From Peptococcaceae bacterium BRH_c4b (GTDB lineage: Bacteria > Bacillota > Desulfotomaculia > Desulfotomaculales > Desulfocucumaceae), in contig LADO01000013.1 in NCBI GenBank assembly GCA_000961595.1, positions 35,309 to 99,308 on the forward strand: a DNA stretch of 64,000 nt, in the 5' to 3' direction. The translations under genes were made by a program, and so were the position numbers. Numbering within the stretch: the first letter of the stretch is position 1; each line of letters starts with the position of its first letter. Below are positions 7,464-17,534 of the stretch, piece by piece. The notes beneath the pieces are model-generated. The model had not been told where the DNA came from. It did no database searches and was given only the letters and a program-made list of their open reading frames with translations.

Positions 7464-9781
7464 TACACAGTTATATCCAGGGAATGAAGATTAAAACCAG
7501 ATTCTGCCGGAACAGTAAAGCTGGGCCTCAGGTTGTCGTTGAACTGCCCTACCTTGAAATTGCATTGCTGCAGTTGGTAACCCTGCGCGTCAAGCGACTC
7601 CTGCAGTTGAGGCCAGGCTGTGGTGAGCAAATCTGCAATCCATCCTTCCGTGACTTTCCCGCTGGCTGTAACATTTTTTTCCCTGACCTTTAATTCCACC
7701 AGCACGGTGCCTATATTATCGGTGTTTAATAGCAGGGCCACTCCGAAATTTTCGGGATCCACAGCTTTGCTACGGTCACCTTCCCTGATTATCCGCAATT
7801 GCCCCCATGTTTCCTTGTCCCCGTTCTGAATAAACGGTATGTTAAAATATAAGTAGTTTTGCTGGTTGTATTCTCTGATAAAACTCTGAAAAATCTGCTG
7901 GCCGGCCATCTGGCGTTCAATCATCGTTCCTTCCTGCAGCAGTTGCCGGGCCTGGGGCGGGTTACCAGCCTCCTGTACCGCCTTGCGCACCTCCTGCAGC
8001 AATTGGCTGAAATTTTCCAGTAATTCGCTAAAAGCCCTGCCCCTGGGCAGTGCTAATCCTGTTAATTGTTTTTTAATGGTCGCAGTCTGGGCCGTATTAT
8101 TTACGTTTCCTTGCTTGTCAGTGCTAAAGATGCGAGCTGAAGCATCTTCTGCCTGGACGGTGTTTGAGCCGGGTGTAAAAATTTCCTTCTGCATATCTGT
8201 GACAGAAGACCTGCTACCCAGTGCAACCGACACTTGCCTAAGGGCTTCTAATAGGACATTATTTTCCGGGATATCTGGTGAAAGAGTATTGCCTGTACGG
8301 GTAGCCGTCTGCATTAGCTCCTGCAGCCGGGCCATAATTTGTTTTCCTTCCGGTGAAAGCTTTATTTTTAACAGATCGCCAGGGTTTTGAGCTGGGTCTG
8401 TATCCGGTGAAGAATTTAGCGCTGCCGATAGCTTATGCATAAATCCAGCCAGTTTTTGGGTGCCGTCCGGTGAAGCAAAAGAGAAATCCTTTTGGAGAGG
8501 TAGTAATATATTGCCGTTTTCCGCTTCCGGCAGGAGGATGCTTTGCAATGCAGTCAGCACCGTCTCCACATTTTTCGCTGTGTCTGCACCCAGCATTACC
8601 ACCATTTGCCCTGCAATTTGGATAAGTTCGGCCTTAATAGGGATGCCCCGGGACATAAAACCCTGGACTAAGGTATGATTTAGTGGGGTGTCCTCGATAT
8701 TCGGTTCTCCGTTTATGACCGTTATGCTGTCTTGTGGTGCCAGGGCCCTTTGCAGTGCCGTCAACACAGTCTCCACATTTTCCGCCGTATCCGCACCCAG
8801 CATGGGCACCATTTGCCCTGCAATTTGGATAAGTTCGGCCTTAACCGGGATGCCCCGGGATATAAATCCCTGAACTAAGGCCTGGTTCAGCGTGGTGTCC
8901 TCAATATCCTGCTGTCCGGTGACACCCGTTAGCCCGGCCTGTGGCAAGGTTGCCTGTTCCGGTCCGGCAGAGGGAAGTTGGGTGGAGATAAGGCTGCGAA
9001 GTTGCCCGGCCAGTTTTGCCGGCCCTTCATCCGGTTTCAGCACCAGAGATTGCAGTAAATCCATCACCCGGCGCAGAGAGGTGTTGCCGTCCCCGGACAG
9101 GGACAACGGTGCGGTATTTGTTCTGGCTGGGGAGATATTGCCATCGGGCTGCCCCGCAGCATTTTTCCCGCTGAGCATATTCACCAGTTTTGGCAATAGC
9201 ACGGATAATTGTTGCTCGCTTCCCTGCGGCACGTTTTCCTGCCCGGCCAGGAACGAACGCAGCGCCTCCATAACTCTGGAATCCACAGGAATACCTGTTT
9301 TTAGTGAGAGCACTGCTGTCGATATATTCTCCGGCGTGGCGTCCCCCAGTTTTTGCACCATTTTTTCTGCCTGTTTCAGCATATCCGGTCTCAGGGGCAG
9401 TTCCTGGGCGACAAACTCACTGATTAAGGCCCGGTTCAGCGTTGTGTCCTGAATGCCCAATTGCCGTATGATGTTTTGAAGCAGCTTATCCTGAACCGCA
9501 GGGCCGCTGTCAAGCAACCTGATCTTGTATTGGCCGTCTTTTTGCCCCTCCACCTCAAAGGCAATAGTGGTATTCTCGGGCAGGGCATAGGGTGACTGTA
9601 CTGTAGCATTTTTGCCGTCAACCTGTACCGTGTACAGATTATCTCCCACCCGGCCGGTTACTTTCCCCTGATATGCCTGGCCCGGTTGCAGGTTCAAATC
9701 CCTTTCCGCCGTCTGCTGACCAGTAGTGCTGTAAATCCTGGTCTCCGGCCTCAGGGTTATATCTGTCCAATTAATATTCAT
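7463..9781 (-). CDS. FliK/YlqG-like flagellar hook-length control-type protein with internal repeats
   Basis: A 772-residue protein. Residues ~30-95 form a beta-rich N-terminal domain. The C-terminal ~130 residues (WGQLRIIREG..., VLVELKVREKNVTASGKV, QEGY/QLQQCNFKVG) match the FliK C-terminal domain. The middle is low-complexity and holds a repeated unit of about 52 residues: residues 293-345 and 361-413 are nearly identical (LVQGF.SRGIP.KAELIQIAGQM...), and a diverged copy lies at ~111-160. Repeat-number change would alter protein length, relevant to a molecular-ruler role. RBS AGGTGATT precedes the ATG. It pairs with the FlhB-C gene downstream; no other flagellar genes are present. Confidence 0.82.
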   Translation of the reverse strand: MNINWTDITLRPETRIYSTTGQQTAERDLNLQPGQAYQGKVTGRVGDNLYTVQVDGKNATVQSPYALPENTTIAFEVEGQKDGQYKIRLLDSGPAVQDKLLQNIIRQLGIQDTTLNRALISEFVAQELPLRPDMLKQAEKMVQKLGDATPENISTAVLSLKTGIPVDSRVMEALRSFLAGQENVPQGSEQQLSVLLPKLVNMLSGKNAAGQPDGNISPARTNTAPLSLSGDGNTSLRRVMDLLQSLVLKPDEGPAKLAGQLRSLISTQLPSAGPEQATLPQAGLTGVTGQQDIEDTTLNQALVQGFISRGIPVKAELIQIAGQMVPMLGADTAENVETVLTALQRALAPQDSITVINGEPNIEDTPLNHTLVQGFMSRGIPIKAELIQIAGQMVVMLGADTAKNVETVLTALQSILLPEAENGNILLPLQKDFSFASPDGTQKLAGFMHKLSAALNSSPDTDPAQNPGDLLKIKLSPEGKQIMARLQELMQTATRTGNTLSPDIPENNVLLEALRQVSVALGSRSSVTDMQKEIFTPGSNTVQAEDASARIFSTDKQGNVNNTAQTATIKKQLTGLALPRGRAFSELLENFSQLLQEVRKAVQEAGNPPQARQLLQEGTMIERQMAGQQIFQSFIREYNQQNYLYFNIPFIQNGDKETWGQLRIIREGDRSKAVDPENFGVALLLNTDNIGTVLVELKVREKNVTASGKVTEGWIADLLTTAWPQLQESLDAQGYQLQQCNFKVGQFNDNLRPSFTVPAESGFNLHSLDITV
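8543..8907 (-). repeat. Intragenic direct repeat within the FliK-like gene
   Basis: The blocks at about 8543-8703 and 8747-8907 are near-identical in DNA, including TTTGCCCTGCAATTTGGATA and GGGATGCCCCGGGA, and encode the two near-identical ~52-residue units. High DNA identity shows a recent duplication. Confidence 0.8.
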
Positions 9782-10063
9782 TCTTTAATCACCTGTCCTA
9801 TTTAAAATATTATAACATCCGTGTCGCCTGTAGGTGCGATAAGGTTGATGGTAATAAAAAAACCGTCTGCAGGCATAAACCTGGGATTTGTATAAGTGAC
9901 TTTATAGATGTTTTCGGTAAGAAAGGCGGCAACCTTTATGCCGTCTGGCTGAGTGCATTGTTTGACGGGATTACCTGTAATTACCGGTAAGGTTGATATA
10001 TAATGATAGCAAAGAATATAGAGATGCGGTTTAAATAGTAACTACCGGAACGGGAGTGGCAAG

Positions 10064-10831
10064 ATGGCCAATACCATTTACATGATTCACGGCATGATGG
10101 GGGGAAGCTGGTGCTGGGATTATTACAAAAAGTTTTTCGAGGCCCGGGGTTATAAGTGCATAACCCCCACGCTTCGCTATCATGATATGAATCCCGGGGA
10201 TAAACCAGACCCCCGCCTGGGGAAAACCAGCCTGCTGGATTATGTGGAGGACTTGGAAAGGGATATCAAAAAGCTTGACTGCAAACCGATACTCATGGGG
10301 CATTCCATGGGCGGGCTGCTGGCCCAGATCCTGGGGGCCAGGGATCTGGGAAAAGCGTTAGTGCTGCTGACTTCTGCGGCGCCATACGGCATATCTTCAT
10401 TAAAATACTCGGTGCTGAAAAGTTTCATTGGGGTCATGGTAAGGGGCAGGTTTTGGAGAAAGTCGTTCCGCTTCTCCTACGATACCGCTTCTTACGCGGT
10501 GATGCACAGGCTGCCCCCGGCAGAGCGGAGAAAAGCCTATGACAGGATGGTTTTTGAGTCGGGGCTGACCGCACTGCAGATAGGGCTGTGGTTTTTGGAT
10601 ATACACCGGGCATCACTGGTGGAGGAGGATAAAATAAAATGTCCCGTATTGGTGGTAGCCGGTTCGGAAGACAGAATAACGCCGGCCCCGGTGGTTAAAA
10701 AGGTGGCGGAAAAATACAGGGCGGTTTCCACGTACAAGGAGTTTGAAAACAATGCCCACTGGGTAATCGGTGAGCCCGGCTGGGAGGAAATAGCGGGGTT
10801 TGTGGATGGGTGGATGAAAAAGCATTGCTGA
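10064..10831 (+). CDS. Alpha/beta-hydrolase (lysophospholipase/esterase-like)
   Basis: A 255-residue cytoplasmic enzyme. It has the oxyanion-hole region MIHGMMGGSWCWDYY near the N-terminus, the nucleophile elbow GHSMGGLLAQ (Ser near residue 83), the acid in VVAGSEDRITP, and the His in ENNAHWVIGEPGWEE, so the catalytic triad is complete. The family hydrolyses esters, lactones or thioesters; the substrate is not predictable. Monocistronic: terminator directly behind and a ~280-base non-coding region in front. Confidence 0.88.
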   Translation: MANTIYMIHGMMGGSWCWDYYKKFFEARGYKCITPTLRYHDMNPGDKPDPRLGKTSLLDYVEDLERDIKKLDCKPILMGHSMGGLLAQILGARDLGKALVLLTSAAPYGISSLKYSVLKSFIGVMVRGRFWRKSFRFSYDTASYAVMHRLPPAERRKAYDRMVFESGLTALQIGLWFLDIHRASLVEEDKIKCPVLVVAGSEDRITPAPVVKKVAEKYRAVSTYKEFENNAHWVIGEPGWEEIAGFVDGWMKKHC

Positions 10832-10866
10832 CCGGTTCCCGTTTAAATACGGGGAGCCGGTTTTTC
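10831..10866 (+). terminator. Terminator of the alpha/beta-hydrolase gene
   Basis: ACCGG...CCCGT pairs with ACGGGG...CCGG around TTAAAT, followed by TTTTT. It starts right at the stop codon. Confidence 0.8.
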
Positions 10867-11021
10867 CTTGCGGTCTGATGGATAGTAAATATTTTTCTTA
10901 TGCTAGTCAAGTTTTTTGCTTTTAGCATTTAAAAATTGTCGAATATTATCGAATGATTATGTTTGAAAAATGAAGGAAAAAGTAAAAAAATTCGAAATTT
11001 GATTGGTAAGCTTGTAAAAGA

Positions 11022-12061
11022 TTGTTTTCTTATCAACTTGACTCTCAAGATGCTACAGTTTCCGAACTAACTCTTACTTCGCTATTAGCCGAAATTGATG
11101 AAGAAGATAACAATGCAGGCCATATTTTAGGCAAAACGTTAGCTGCCTATCATAAACGCCAGCAATTTACACCTCAAACAACAGACCAAATTCGTAGTCG
11201 AATAAAAGCACTTAAGGATGAGTTTCTTCTGCAACCTAATGTACCATATTGGATGAACAAGGTAGCTATGAAAGCAGGAGTTGATTTTTTTCATGCTTGG
11301 CGCCTGTGGTCTGCTTATGATCAACGAGGGGTGGTGTCTGTTGAATCCGGTGCAGATTTAGATGTGGTTGAATGGCTGGGCGTTTTTTTTGAAGTGCTGA
11401 CTTTGCTTCCTCCCAAAAGAGTAATATCTTATCTTGCAGCTGATGGTATTAAAACCAAGACTGTACTAACGGAATTGCGTGACTGTATTTCTTCGCAAAA
11501 AGATTTGGATATAGTTCTATTCCGGATACCTGGCCACTTCTCTGGCAAGAGTTAAAAAGTCTTGTACTTCTTTACATGCAAGGAGCAAGTTATTCCGAAA
11601 TTGCTCAGAAATATTTAAGTCTATCTGCAGATCAAATTAATAATAAGAGAAGTAAAGGAGATAATCACATCCCTGCCGTGTTTGGATTTATACGTAAAGT
11701 AGTTGATCAACTCGCCATTGATGCAGGATGTTTTCTTGCTATTAACGAATTTGCAGTCTATGGTGAGGAAAATTCTGATACAATTCCAGAATCACTTCAG
11801 TCGTTACCACTGTGCATTCGAAATGGATGTCATTCATTGGGAACACTTTCTTGGTTTCGATTTGCTTTCAGACAAAGAGTATGTGCTCATGCTCTTGAAC
11901 AGGCTTTTCCATTGCCAATAAAATTGGCAAGTGATACTGATAGGGCAGTTTGGATTCGTAGGATGCGACGATTATGGCTTTCCGGAGAATACGATTTAGA
12001 AATGTATCCACTTTTAAATTACGCAAAAACAATTGTCTATGAGGGAGGAGTAATTTTATAA
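11022..12061 (+). pseudogene. Frameshifted, 5'-deleted remnant of a large helicase-like defence gene
   Basis: Two reading frames form one protein. Frame one (11022-11555) has no ATG, starts only at a weak TTG and is blocked upstream by a stop at 11007. It ends after a shift near 11495-11520 (an AAAAAG run lies there). The other frame continues it: DTWPLLWQELKSLVLLY leads into the Met at 11576 and on to 12061. The second part (HIPAVFGFIRKVVDQLAIDAG..., LPLCIRNGCHSLGTLSWFRF, QRVCAHALEQAFP) resembles the conserved C-terminus of large DEAD/DEAH-type helicases found in defence islands next to DUF1156 methylases; this identification is from memory. The helicase motor itself is missing. Confidence 0.6.
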
Positions 12062-12170
12062 ATAGACAGTTATGCGTACCGGTAAATCATTGCAGGAAAG
12101 CTAGTGTAAGTTAGCGAAATAAAAACAGAGATAAAATATTTTCAAGTCAAGTGCTTTTCGGAGGAAAACA

Positions 12171-14381
12171 ATGATCGAGAAAAACTTTGATATACCTTTT
12201 ATTTCTGATTTGGCCCTTCACGAAAAGCAGATCCAGCAGAATTACCGTCCAATTATCGCCGTACATAAGTGGTTTGCCAGGCGCCCCGGAACTTTGTTCC
12301 GGGGGCTTTTGCTGTCTGAATTTTCCGAGGGTAGCTTAAGAGACAATTTTTATAAAGCCCACGACCTTAATGGCATTAAAATAGCCGACCCGTTTATGGG
12401 TGGCGGTACGCCTCTTATCGAAGCTAATCGCCTTGGCTGTGATATCGTAGGCTACGACATTAATCCAATGGCTTATTGGATTGTACGCCAGGAAATTGAG
12501 CACCTTGATTTAAGAGCTTATCGTGAAGCAGCAGTTGCTTTACAAATCAATTTGGAGAAGGAAGCCGGCTCCTTTTATAAAACCGCTTGCATGAAATGCG
12601 GTTCTCCCAACGCCCATGTCAAATATTTCATCTGGGTTAAAACCCTTGAATGTGATGGGTGCGGGGGATCTTTCGATTTGTTTCCCGGTTATTTACTTGC
12701 TTTGAACCGGCGTCATCCGAAAAACGTGATCATATGTTCTGTCTGCGGCGAATTAAATGAGGTGGAAGACCGGAAGAATCCAGGGAAATGTCATACTTGT
12801 AGCGCAGGTTTAAAACTAAACGGTCAAGCGAATCGCAATCGCTGCGCATGTTCTTACTGCGGTAAGGTTAATACTTACCCCAACGCTATGAATGGTGCGC
12901 CTCAACACCGCATGGTAGCGATAGAGTATCACTGCCCAACCTGTAAGCCTAACCATCAAGGTAGATTCTTCAAAAAACCTGACAGGGAGGATTTAGATAA
13001 GTACGAGAAAGCTTCCGAGATCTGGGCTCGGTTATTTCCTAGCTTTGTACCTGACGATGAGATACCGCCCGGTGATGAAACTGATCGTCTTCATCGATGG
13101 GGATACCGGCGCTACCGCGAAATGTTTAATGATCGTCAATTATTGGGATTGGAGTTAAGCTGCCGCTTTATTGCCGGGCATTCCAATGATAAAATTCGAA
13201 ATGCGCTGGCAACGAATCTATCCGACCTACTCCGCTATCAGAACATGCTTTGCCGTTACGATACAATGGCCTTGAAATCGTTAGACATATTTTCTGTACA
13301 TGGTTTTCCGGTAGGACTCGTGCAGTGTGAGTCAAATCTTCTCGGTATCCCGAATGGGTACAGGGGTTCAAATGTGGGAAGTGGTGGTTGGTCAAATATT
13401 ATCCTGAAATTTGACCGTGCCAAGGCCTATTGCGAAAATCCTTTTGAAATTCGTCATCAAGGTGGGCGCAAAGTGCAGGTAGCAATTAGAGGAGAATGGA
13501 TCGGAGAGCATCGTGATACTTCCGTTACACCGGAGAGAAGGAATATTGATCTTCATTGTTGCAGTTCAACTTTTTCCGACTTGCCTCCTGCATCTCTTGA
13601 CGCGGTTATGACTGATCCGCCATATTTTGCCAACGTGCAATACGCTGAATTAATGGACTTTTGCTACGTTTGGTTGCGTCGTTTGGCCAAAGACGCCAGC
13701 GGAGTTTTTAATAAATATTCTACAAGGGACGAGAACGAACTAACCGGCAACGTTACAATGGAGCGAGGACTTTCACATTTTACGGAAGGTCTGTCTGCTG
13801 TCTTTGTAAAAATGGCGCGTGCGCTAAAACAGGGAGCGCCTATGACCTTTACCTATCACCATAACACAATTGAAGCATATTTACCTGTGGCAGTAGCGGT
13901 TCTTGATGCGGGATTGACCTGTTCTGCCTCTATTCCCTGCCCGGCGGAGATGGGAGCTTCTATTCATATTAACGGTACGGGATCATCAGTTATTGATACA
14001 GTATTTGTCTGCCGTTCGACCGGATCTGTCTCAAGGCGTACAATTGTAGCTACATCTGAAGAAATAGCCGGATTGGTGCGGAAGGATTTGGAGCTTATTC
14101 GGTCCGCGAACGTGAAGCTAACCCGTGGCGATATACGTTGTATTGCTTACGGGCATCTTGTCCGTTTGGCTATATGGAACTTGCGGAAGAGCTGGAATAT
14201 TGATTTATCTGCTTCAGAAAAGATGAAAGCAGTTGAACGGGCTATAGAAACACTTGGGAGTTGGTCCGGCGTTGAAAGGCATCTACCGGATGATTTCTTA
14301 ACTGCACCTCCCTATCGAACATCTTTGGCTCGTGAAGAACAAGAGTATTACGGAGGAGAAGAAGATGAAATTTCCTTTTGA
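12171..14381 (+). CDS. DUF1156 DNA methyltransferase (defence-associated)
   Basis: A 736-residue protein. The N-terminus (HEKQIQQNYRPIIAVHKWFARRP, split as HEKQIQQNYRPII and VHKWFARRPG) is the DUF1156 signature. SAM-binding motif I is DPFMGGGTPLIEANRLG near residue 75 and catalytic motif IV is DPPYFANVQY near residue 482, so this is an amino (N6-adenine or N4-cytosine) methylase. Between them are several CxxC zinc-ribbon pairs (residues ~140-265). Family knowledge: DUF1156 methylases occur in anti-phage islands with helicases and nucleases. RBS GGAGG precedes the ATG. It overlaps the nuclease gene by 17 bases, so they are translationally coupled. Base composition is more AT-rich than neighbouring housekeeping genes, suggesting transfer. 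Confidence 0.88.
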   Translation: MIEKNFDIPFISDLALHEKQIQQNYRPIIAVHKWFARRPGTLFRGLLLSEFSEGSLRDNFYKAHDLNGIKIADPFMGGGTPLIEANRLGCDIVGYDINPMAYWIVRQEIEHLDLRAYREAAVALQINLEKEAGSFYKTACMKCGSPNAHVKYFIWVKTLECDGCGGSFDLFPGYLLALNRRHPKNVIICSVCGELNEVEDRKNPGKCHTCSAGLKLNGQANRNRCACSYCGKVNTYPNAMNGAPQHRMVAIEYHCPTCKPNHQGRFFKKPDREDLDKYEKASEIWARLFPSFVPDDEIPPGDETDRLHRWGYRRYREMFNDRQLLGLELSCRFIAGHSNDKIRNALATNLSDLLRYQNMLCRYDTMALKSLDIFSVHGFPVGLVQCESNLLGIPNGYRGSNVGSGGWSNIILKFDRAKAYCENPFEIRHQGGRKVQVAIRGEWIGEHRDTSVTPERRNIDLHCCSSTFSDLPPASLDAVMTDPPYFANVQYAELMDFCYVWLRRLAKDASGVFNKYSTRDENELTGNVTMERGLSHFTEGLSAVFVKMARALKQGAPMTFTYHHNTIEAYLPVAVAVLDAGLTCSASIPCPAEMGASIHINGTGSSVIDTVFVCRSTGSVSRRTIVATSEEIAGLVRKDLELIRSANVKLTRGDIRCIAYGHLVRLAIWNLRKSWNIDLSASEKMKAVERAIETLGSWSGVERHLPDDFLTAPPYRTSLAREEQEYYGGEEDEISF

Positions 14382-15393
14382 AGTGCCTTCTATAGAACTT
14401 GAAGCTAACCCAGATCTATACATCTCCGCTGTCTTCTCCTGCCTTGAATCAGAGTTTCTCGTTTTGCCCAAGGGGGATGGGTTTGTTGATTACCCTATGT
14501 TTGAGAGGGGGTATGAATCCCTAAAGCAAGCAACAAATGGGTTTCAAAACATCGATGCCGGGCCTGTAACGAAGGCAGCTTTCCAGAACCCAATGATAAT
14601 TATCATCCTGCGGACAATGCTTGGATTCACTCCACCGGAGTGGGCTTACGTAACAACACAGCGGACAGGTGTTGAAGTGTCTCAGGGGTTTGTTCGAACT
14701 CTAGATCGAAACATTCGCATGTCACCTTTGACGGCATTAAGCAGTAGCCGTGTTGCAAAGGAACGTGTGGTAGCGCTGGTGGATACAGCCTGCCAGTTGC
14801 TTAATTTACCGGTTCCCGAGGTTGGCCAGGACAAAATTCATCGTTTAGATAAGGCAGATACAAGCGCCGGTCCTGCTGCTATAAGAGCACTGTCAGGCAT
14901 GGGGGTTCCTTATGCCATGCTTCTATATGAAAGGTTTCTGGGACGTCCTTTTGCCGGACATAGAGATTCTGTTTCGGAATTGGTCGGCGACAGTCTTGAA
15001 TCGGCCATAGAGGATGTATTGGCTAAAGCGGGTGTAAGCTACAGGAAAACAAAAAGAGCAGAACGGATTGCGGGATTTGACCAGGCGCCGGATTTTATTA
15101 TCCCCAGTGAGTTTAATCCCCAGGTTGTTATAGAAGCCAAGATTACTGAAGACGACGGTACAGCCCGTGACAAGGTCACACGCGTTCAACACCTTGCTTC
15201 AATAAGTTTGATGGGAAGTTCCGAAAACTCACCCAGATTTGAAGTTGTCGCTTGTATTGGCGGACGCGGGTTCGGTGTCCGTCGCGAGGACATGAAAAAA
15301 CTCTTGCTTGCCACACGGGGAAAGGTGTTTACATTAAAAACACTTGACTCTCTTGTAGAATTTACGCGGTTGCGAGAATTTAAATCGAAATAA
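14365..15393 (+). CDS. PD-(D/E)XK restriction-endonuclease-like protein
   Basis: A 342-residue protein from ATG 14365 (RBS GGAGGAG six bases upstream). The C-terminal third holds a nuclease core: APDFIIPSEF with Asp near residue 244, then VVIEAKITEDDG with Glu 257 and Lys 259, i.e. the PD...EXK pattern, in a predicted beta-strand context. The N-terminal two thirds match no family I recognise. It is coupled to the DUF1156 methylase, so the pair probably works as a restriction-modification unit. No specificity subunit or ATPase is intact nearby; the adjacent helicase-like gene is broken. Confidence 0.72.
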   Translation: MKFPFEVPSIELEANPDLYISAVFSCLESEFLVLPKGDGFVDYPMFERGYESLKQATNGFQNIDAGPVTKAAFQNPMIIIILRTMLGFTPPEWAYVTTQRTGVEVSQGFVRTLDRNIRMSPLTALSSSRVAKERVVALVDTACQLLNLPVPEVGQDKIHRLDKADTSAGPAAIRALSGMGVPYAMLLYERFLGRPFAGHRDSVSELVGDSLESAIEDVLAKAGVSYRKTKRAERIAGFDQAPDFIIPSEFNPQVVIEAKITEDDGTARDKVTRVQHLASISLMGSSENSPRFEVVACIGGRGFGVRREDMKKLLLATRGKVFTLKTLDSLVEFTRLREFKSK

Positions 15394-15470
15394 GGAAGGT
15401 TGATATAGGATAATGTTTGGAAAGACAGTCAGCTATTATTAAAATGATACAGGAAAACATTTACTAATCG

Positions 15471-15503
15471 GGGCTGAAGGCCGGTGGCGCTTCAGCCTTT
15501 ATA
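15471..15503 (+). terminator. Terminator of the methylase/nuclease unit
   Basis: GGCTGAAG (15472-15479) pairs with CTTCAGCC (15490-15497), followed by TTTATATTT. The remaining bases up to 15678 hold no recognisable feature. Confidence 0.75.
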
Positions 15504-15693
15504 TTTGCCGGTTTGTATTCATAAAGAAGGGATTACAGGGAAACATATGGAAAAACAACAGGTGACAGTATCCTATTAATTCGATGTTCAGGCAACAATA
15601 TAGGGAAATATACTATATAGATATAGGAATGGGCCAATGGTGTGTATGGACTTGTAGAGTAAAGAGAACCGAAATAATGAGGAGGTTTTTAAC

Positions 15694-17505
15694 ATGCGGA
15701 AAAGTGGCAGCCTGCCCTCCCGGCAGGAAATCCCCGGCCAGTACAAATGGCAGCTGGAAGATATATATCCCGGAGATGAGGCATGGGAACGGGATTTTGC
15801 TGATTTACAGAAGATGACCGGTGAGATTGAGGCGTACCGGGGTAAACTGGGTGATTCCGCCCAAAATTTACTTGATGCCCTGAAGCTGGAGGACCAGATC
15901 CAGGAAATTAACGAAAAAGTATACACCTACGCCCGGATGCGGCGGGATGAGGATAACGCCAACCCCGTCTACCAGGCGCTGACGGACCGGGCGGACAGTT
16001 TGAGCACCAGGGTGGAGACGGCTCTTTCCTTTACGGTGCCGGAAATACTGGCCATACCCGGGGAGACCCTGGAGCGTTTCCGGCAGGAGGAGCCGGGGCT
16101 GGCGCTGTACTCGTTTGCCTTGGAGGAACTGCTGCGTCAAAAGCCCCATGTGCTTACTGCCGCCGAAGAGCAAATCATAGCCCAGTCGGGCGAGGTGATG
16201 CAGTCTCCGGCCAATGTTTTCAGGATGCTAAACAATGCGGATATGACCTTTCCCCCGATCCTGGATGACCAGGGAAACGAGGTGGAAGTCACCCACGGCC
16301 GTTACACCCAGTTGATGGAAAGTAAAAACCGCCGGGTGCGCAAAGATGCCTTCAACTCTCTGTACAGTTCTTACCGCAAATTGAAAAATACCATCGCCAC
16401 CACCTACAGCTCCAGTGTAAAAAAGGATGTTTTTTACAGCGGCGTGCGTAAATACAGATCCGCCCTGCAGTCCTCTCTTTTTGGAGACAATATACCGGTG
16501 GAGGTTTATGACAATCTGATCCAGACAGTGCGCTGCAACCTGGGCGCCATGCACCGCTACGTAAGTTTGCGCAAGAAAATGCTGCAGTTGGACGAGATTC
16601 ACATGTATGACCTTTACGTGCCCATGGTCGGGGAGGTAAAGTGGGATATACCCTATGACGAGGCGGTGCGGATGGTCCAGGAGGGATTAGCTCCCCTGGG
16701 CAAGGAGTATGCAGAAACCATGTCCGCCGGCATCGGTTCCGGCTGGGTGGATGTGTATGAAAACAGGGGCAAGACCAGCGGCGCGTATTCCTGGGGACCA
16801 TACGGCGTACATCCTTATATTTTAATGAATTATCAGGACAATTTGAACAACGTTTTCACCCTGGCCCACGAGATGGGGCATGCCATGCACTCCTACTATT
16901 CAGACCGGACCCAGCCCTATGTGTATTCCCATTACACCATCTTCACCGCCGAGGTAGCTTCCACGGTGAACGAGTCGCTGCTGATGAATTATTTTCTGGA
17001 TAAGGTCACCGACCGGGATAAAAAGATGTTTTTGCTAAACCACTATCTGGAACAGTTCCGGGGTACCATTTACCGGCAGACCATGTTCGCGGAATTTGAA
17101 AAAATTACCCACCAGAAGGTTGAGGAAGGGGATGCGCTGACCCCGGAACTGCTGGGGAAAATATACCGGCAGTTAAACGTTGACTATTACGGCCCGGAGA
17201 TGGTGGTGGACGAAGATATAGATCTGGAGTGGGCCCGTATACCTCATTTTTATACCGCTTTCTATGTCTACAAATACGCTACAGGGTTTTCAGCGGCCAC
17301 GGCCCTGGCTTCCCGGATTATGAAAGAGGGAGAAGCGGCGGTATCCCGATACCTGTCCTTCTTAACCAGAGGGGGCTCGGATTACCCGCTCCATTTATTG
17401 AAGGGGGCGGGGGTGGACATGGCCACACCGCAGCCCGTGCAGGAGGCTCTAAGCCTGTTCGGGCAACTCCTGGACCAGATGGAAACGTTGGTGTCAGGAA
17501 CCTAA
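15694..17505 (+). CDS. pepF: Oligoendopeptidase F (M3 metallopeptidase)
   Basis: A 603-residue cytoplasmic zinc peptidase of typical family length, with strong RBS AGGAGG. The zinc site HEMGH lies near residue 392 (TLAHEMGHAMHSYYS) with the third ligand in the following EVASTVNESLLMNY. The N-terminal M3B_N domain (~110-190) and the C-terminal GEDLDLEWARIPHFY-type region (DEDIDLEWARIPHFYTAFYV) are present. It degrades short peptides of about 7-17 residues. It is followed at 20 bases by a small gene with its own RBS. Confidence 0.95.
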   Translation: MRKSGSLPSRQEIPGQYKWQLEDIYPGDEAWERDFADLQKMTGEIEAYRGKLGDSAQNLLDALKLEDQIQEINEKVYTYARMRRDEDNANPVYQALTDRADSLSTRVETALSFTVPEILAIPGETLERFRQEEPGLALYSFALEELLRQKPHVLTAAEEQIIAQSGEVMQSPANVFRMLNNADMTFPPILDDQGNEVEVTHGRYTQLMESKNRRVRKDAFNSLYSSYRKLKNTIATTYSSSVKKDVFYSGVRKYRSALQSSLFGDNIPVEVYDNLIQTVRCNLGAMHRYVSLRKKMLQLDEIHMYDLYVPMVGEVKWDIPYDEAVRMVQEGLAPLGKEYAETMSAGIGSGWVDVYENRGKTSGAYSWGPYGVHPYILMNYQDNLNNVFTLAHEMGHAMHSYYSDRTQPYVYSHYTIFTAEVASTVNESLLMNYFLDKVTDRDKKMFLLNHYLEQFRGTIYRQTMFAEFEKITHQKVEEGDALTPELLGKIYRQLNVDYYGPEMVVDEDIDLEWARIPHFYTAFYVYKYATGFSAATALASRIMKEGEAAVSRYLSFLTRGGSDYPLHLLKGAGVDMATPQPVQEALSLFGQLLDQMETLVSGT

Positions 17506-17534
17506 CTTAGTAACTTTTATTTGGGGTGAGGGGT

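Noticed and set aside
7463..9781. Repeated blocks considered as a CRISPR-like array
   Set aside because: Repeats are ~160 bases, only two close copies, and lie in frame within a long coding gene.
9782..10063. Non-coding region before the alpha/beta-hydrolase considered as a riboswitch or promoter
   Set aside because: GGCATAAA/TTTATGCC pairing is long-range and weak, TATAAT at 9999 has no properly spaced -35, and no known riboswitch core was found.
15584..15817. Alternative frame overlapping the start of pepF
   Set aside because: It runs out of frame through the pepF RBS and N-terminus and has no family resemblance.
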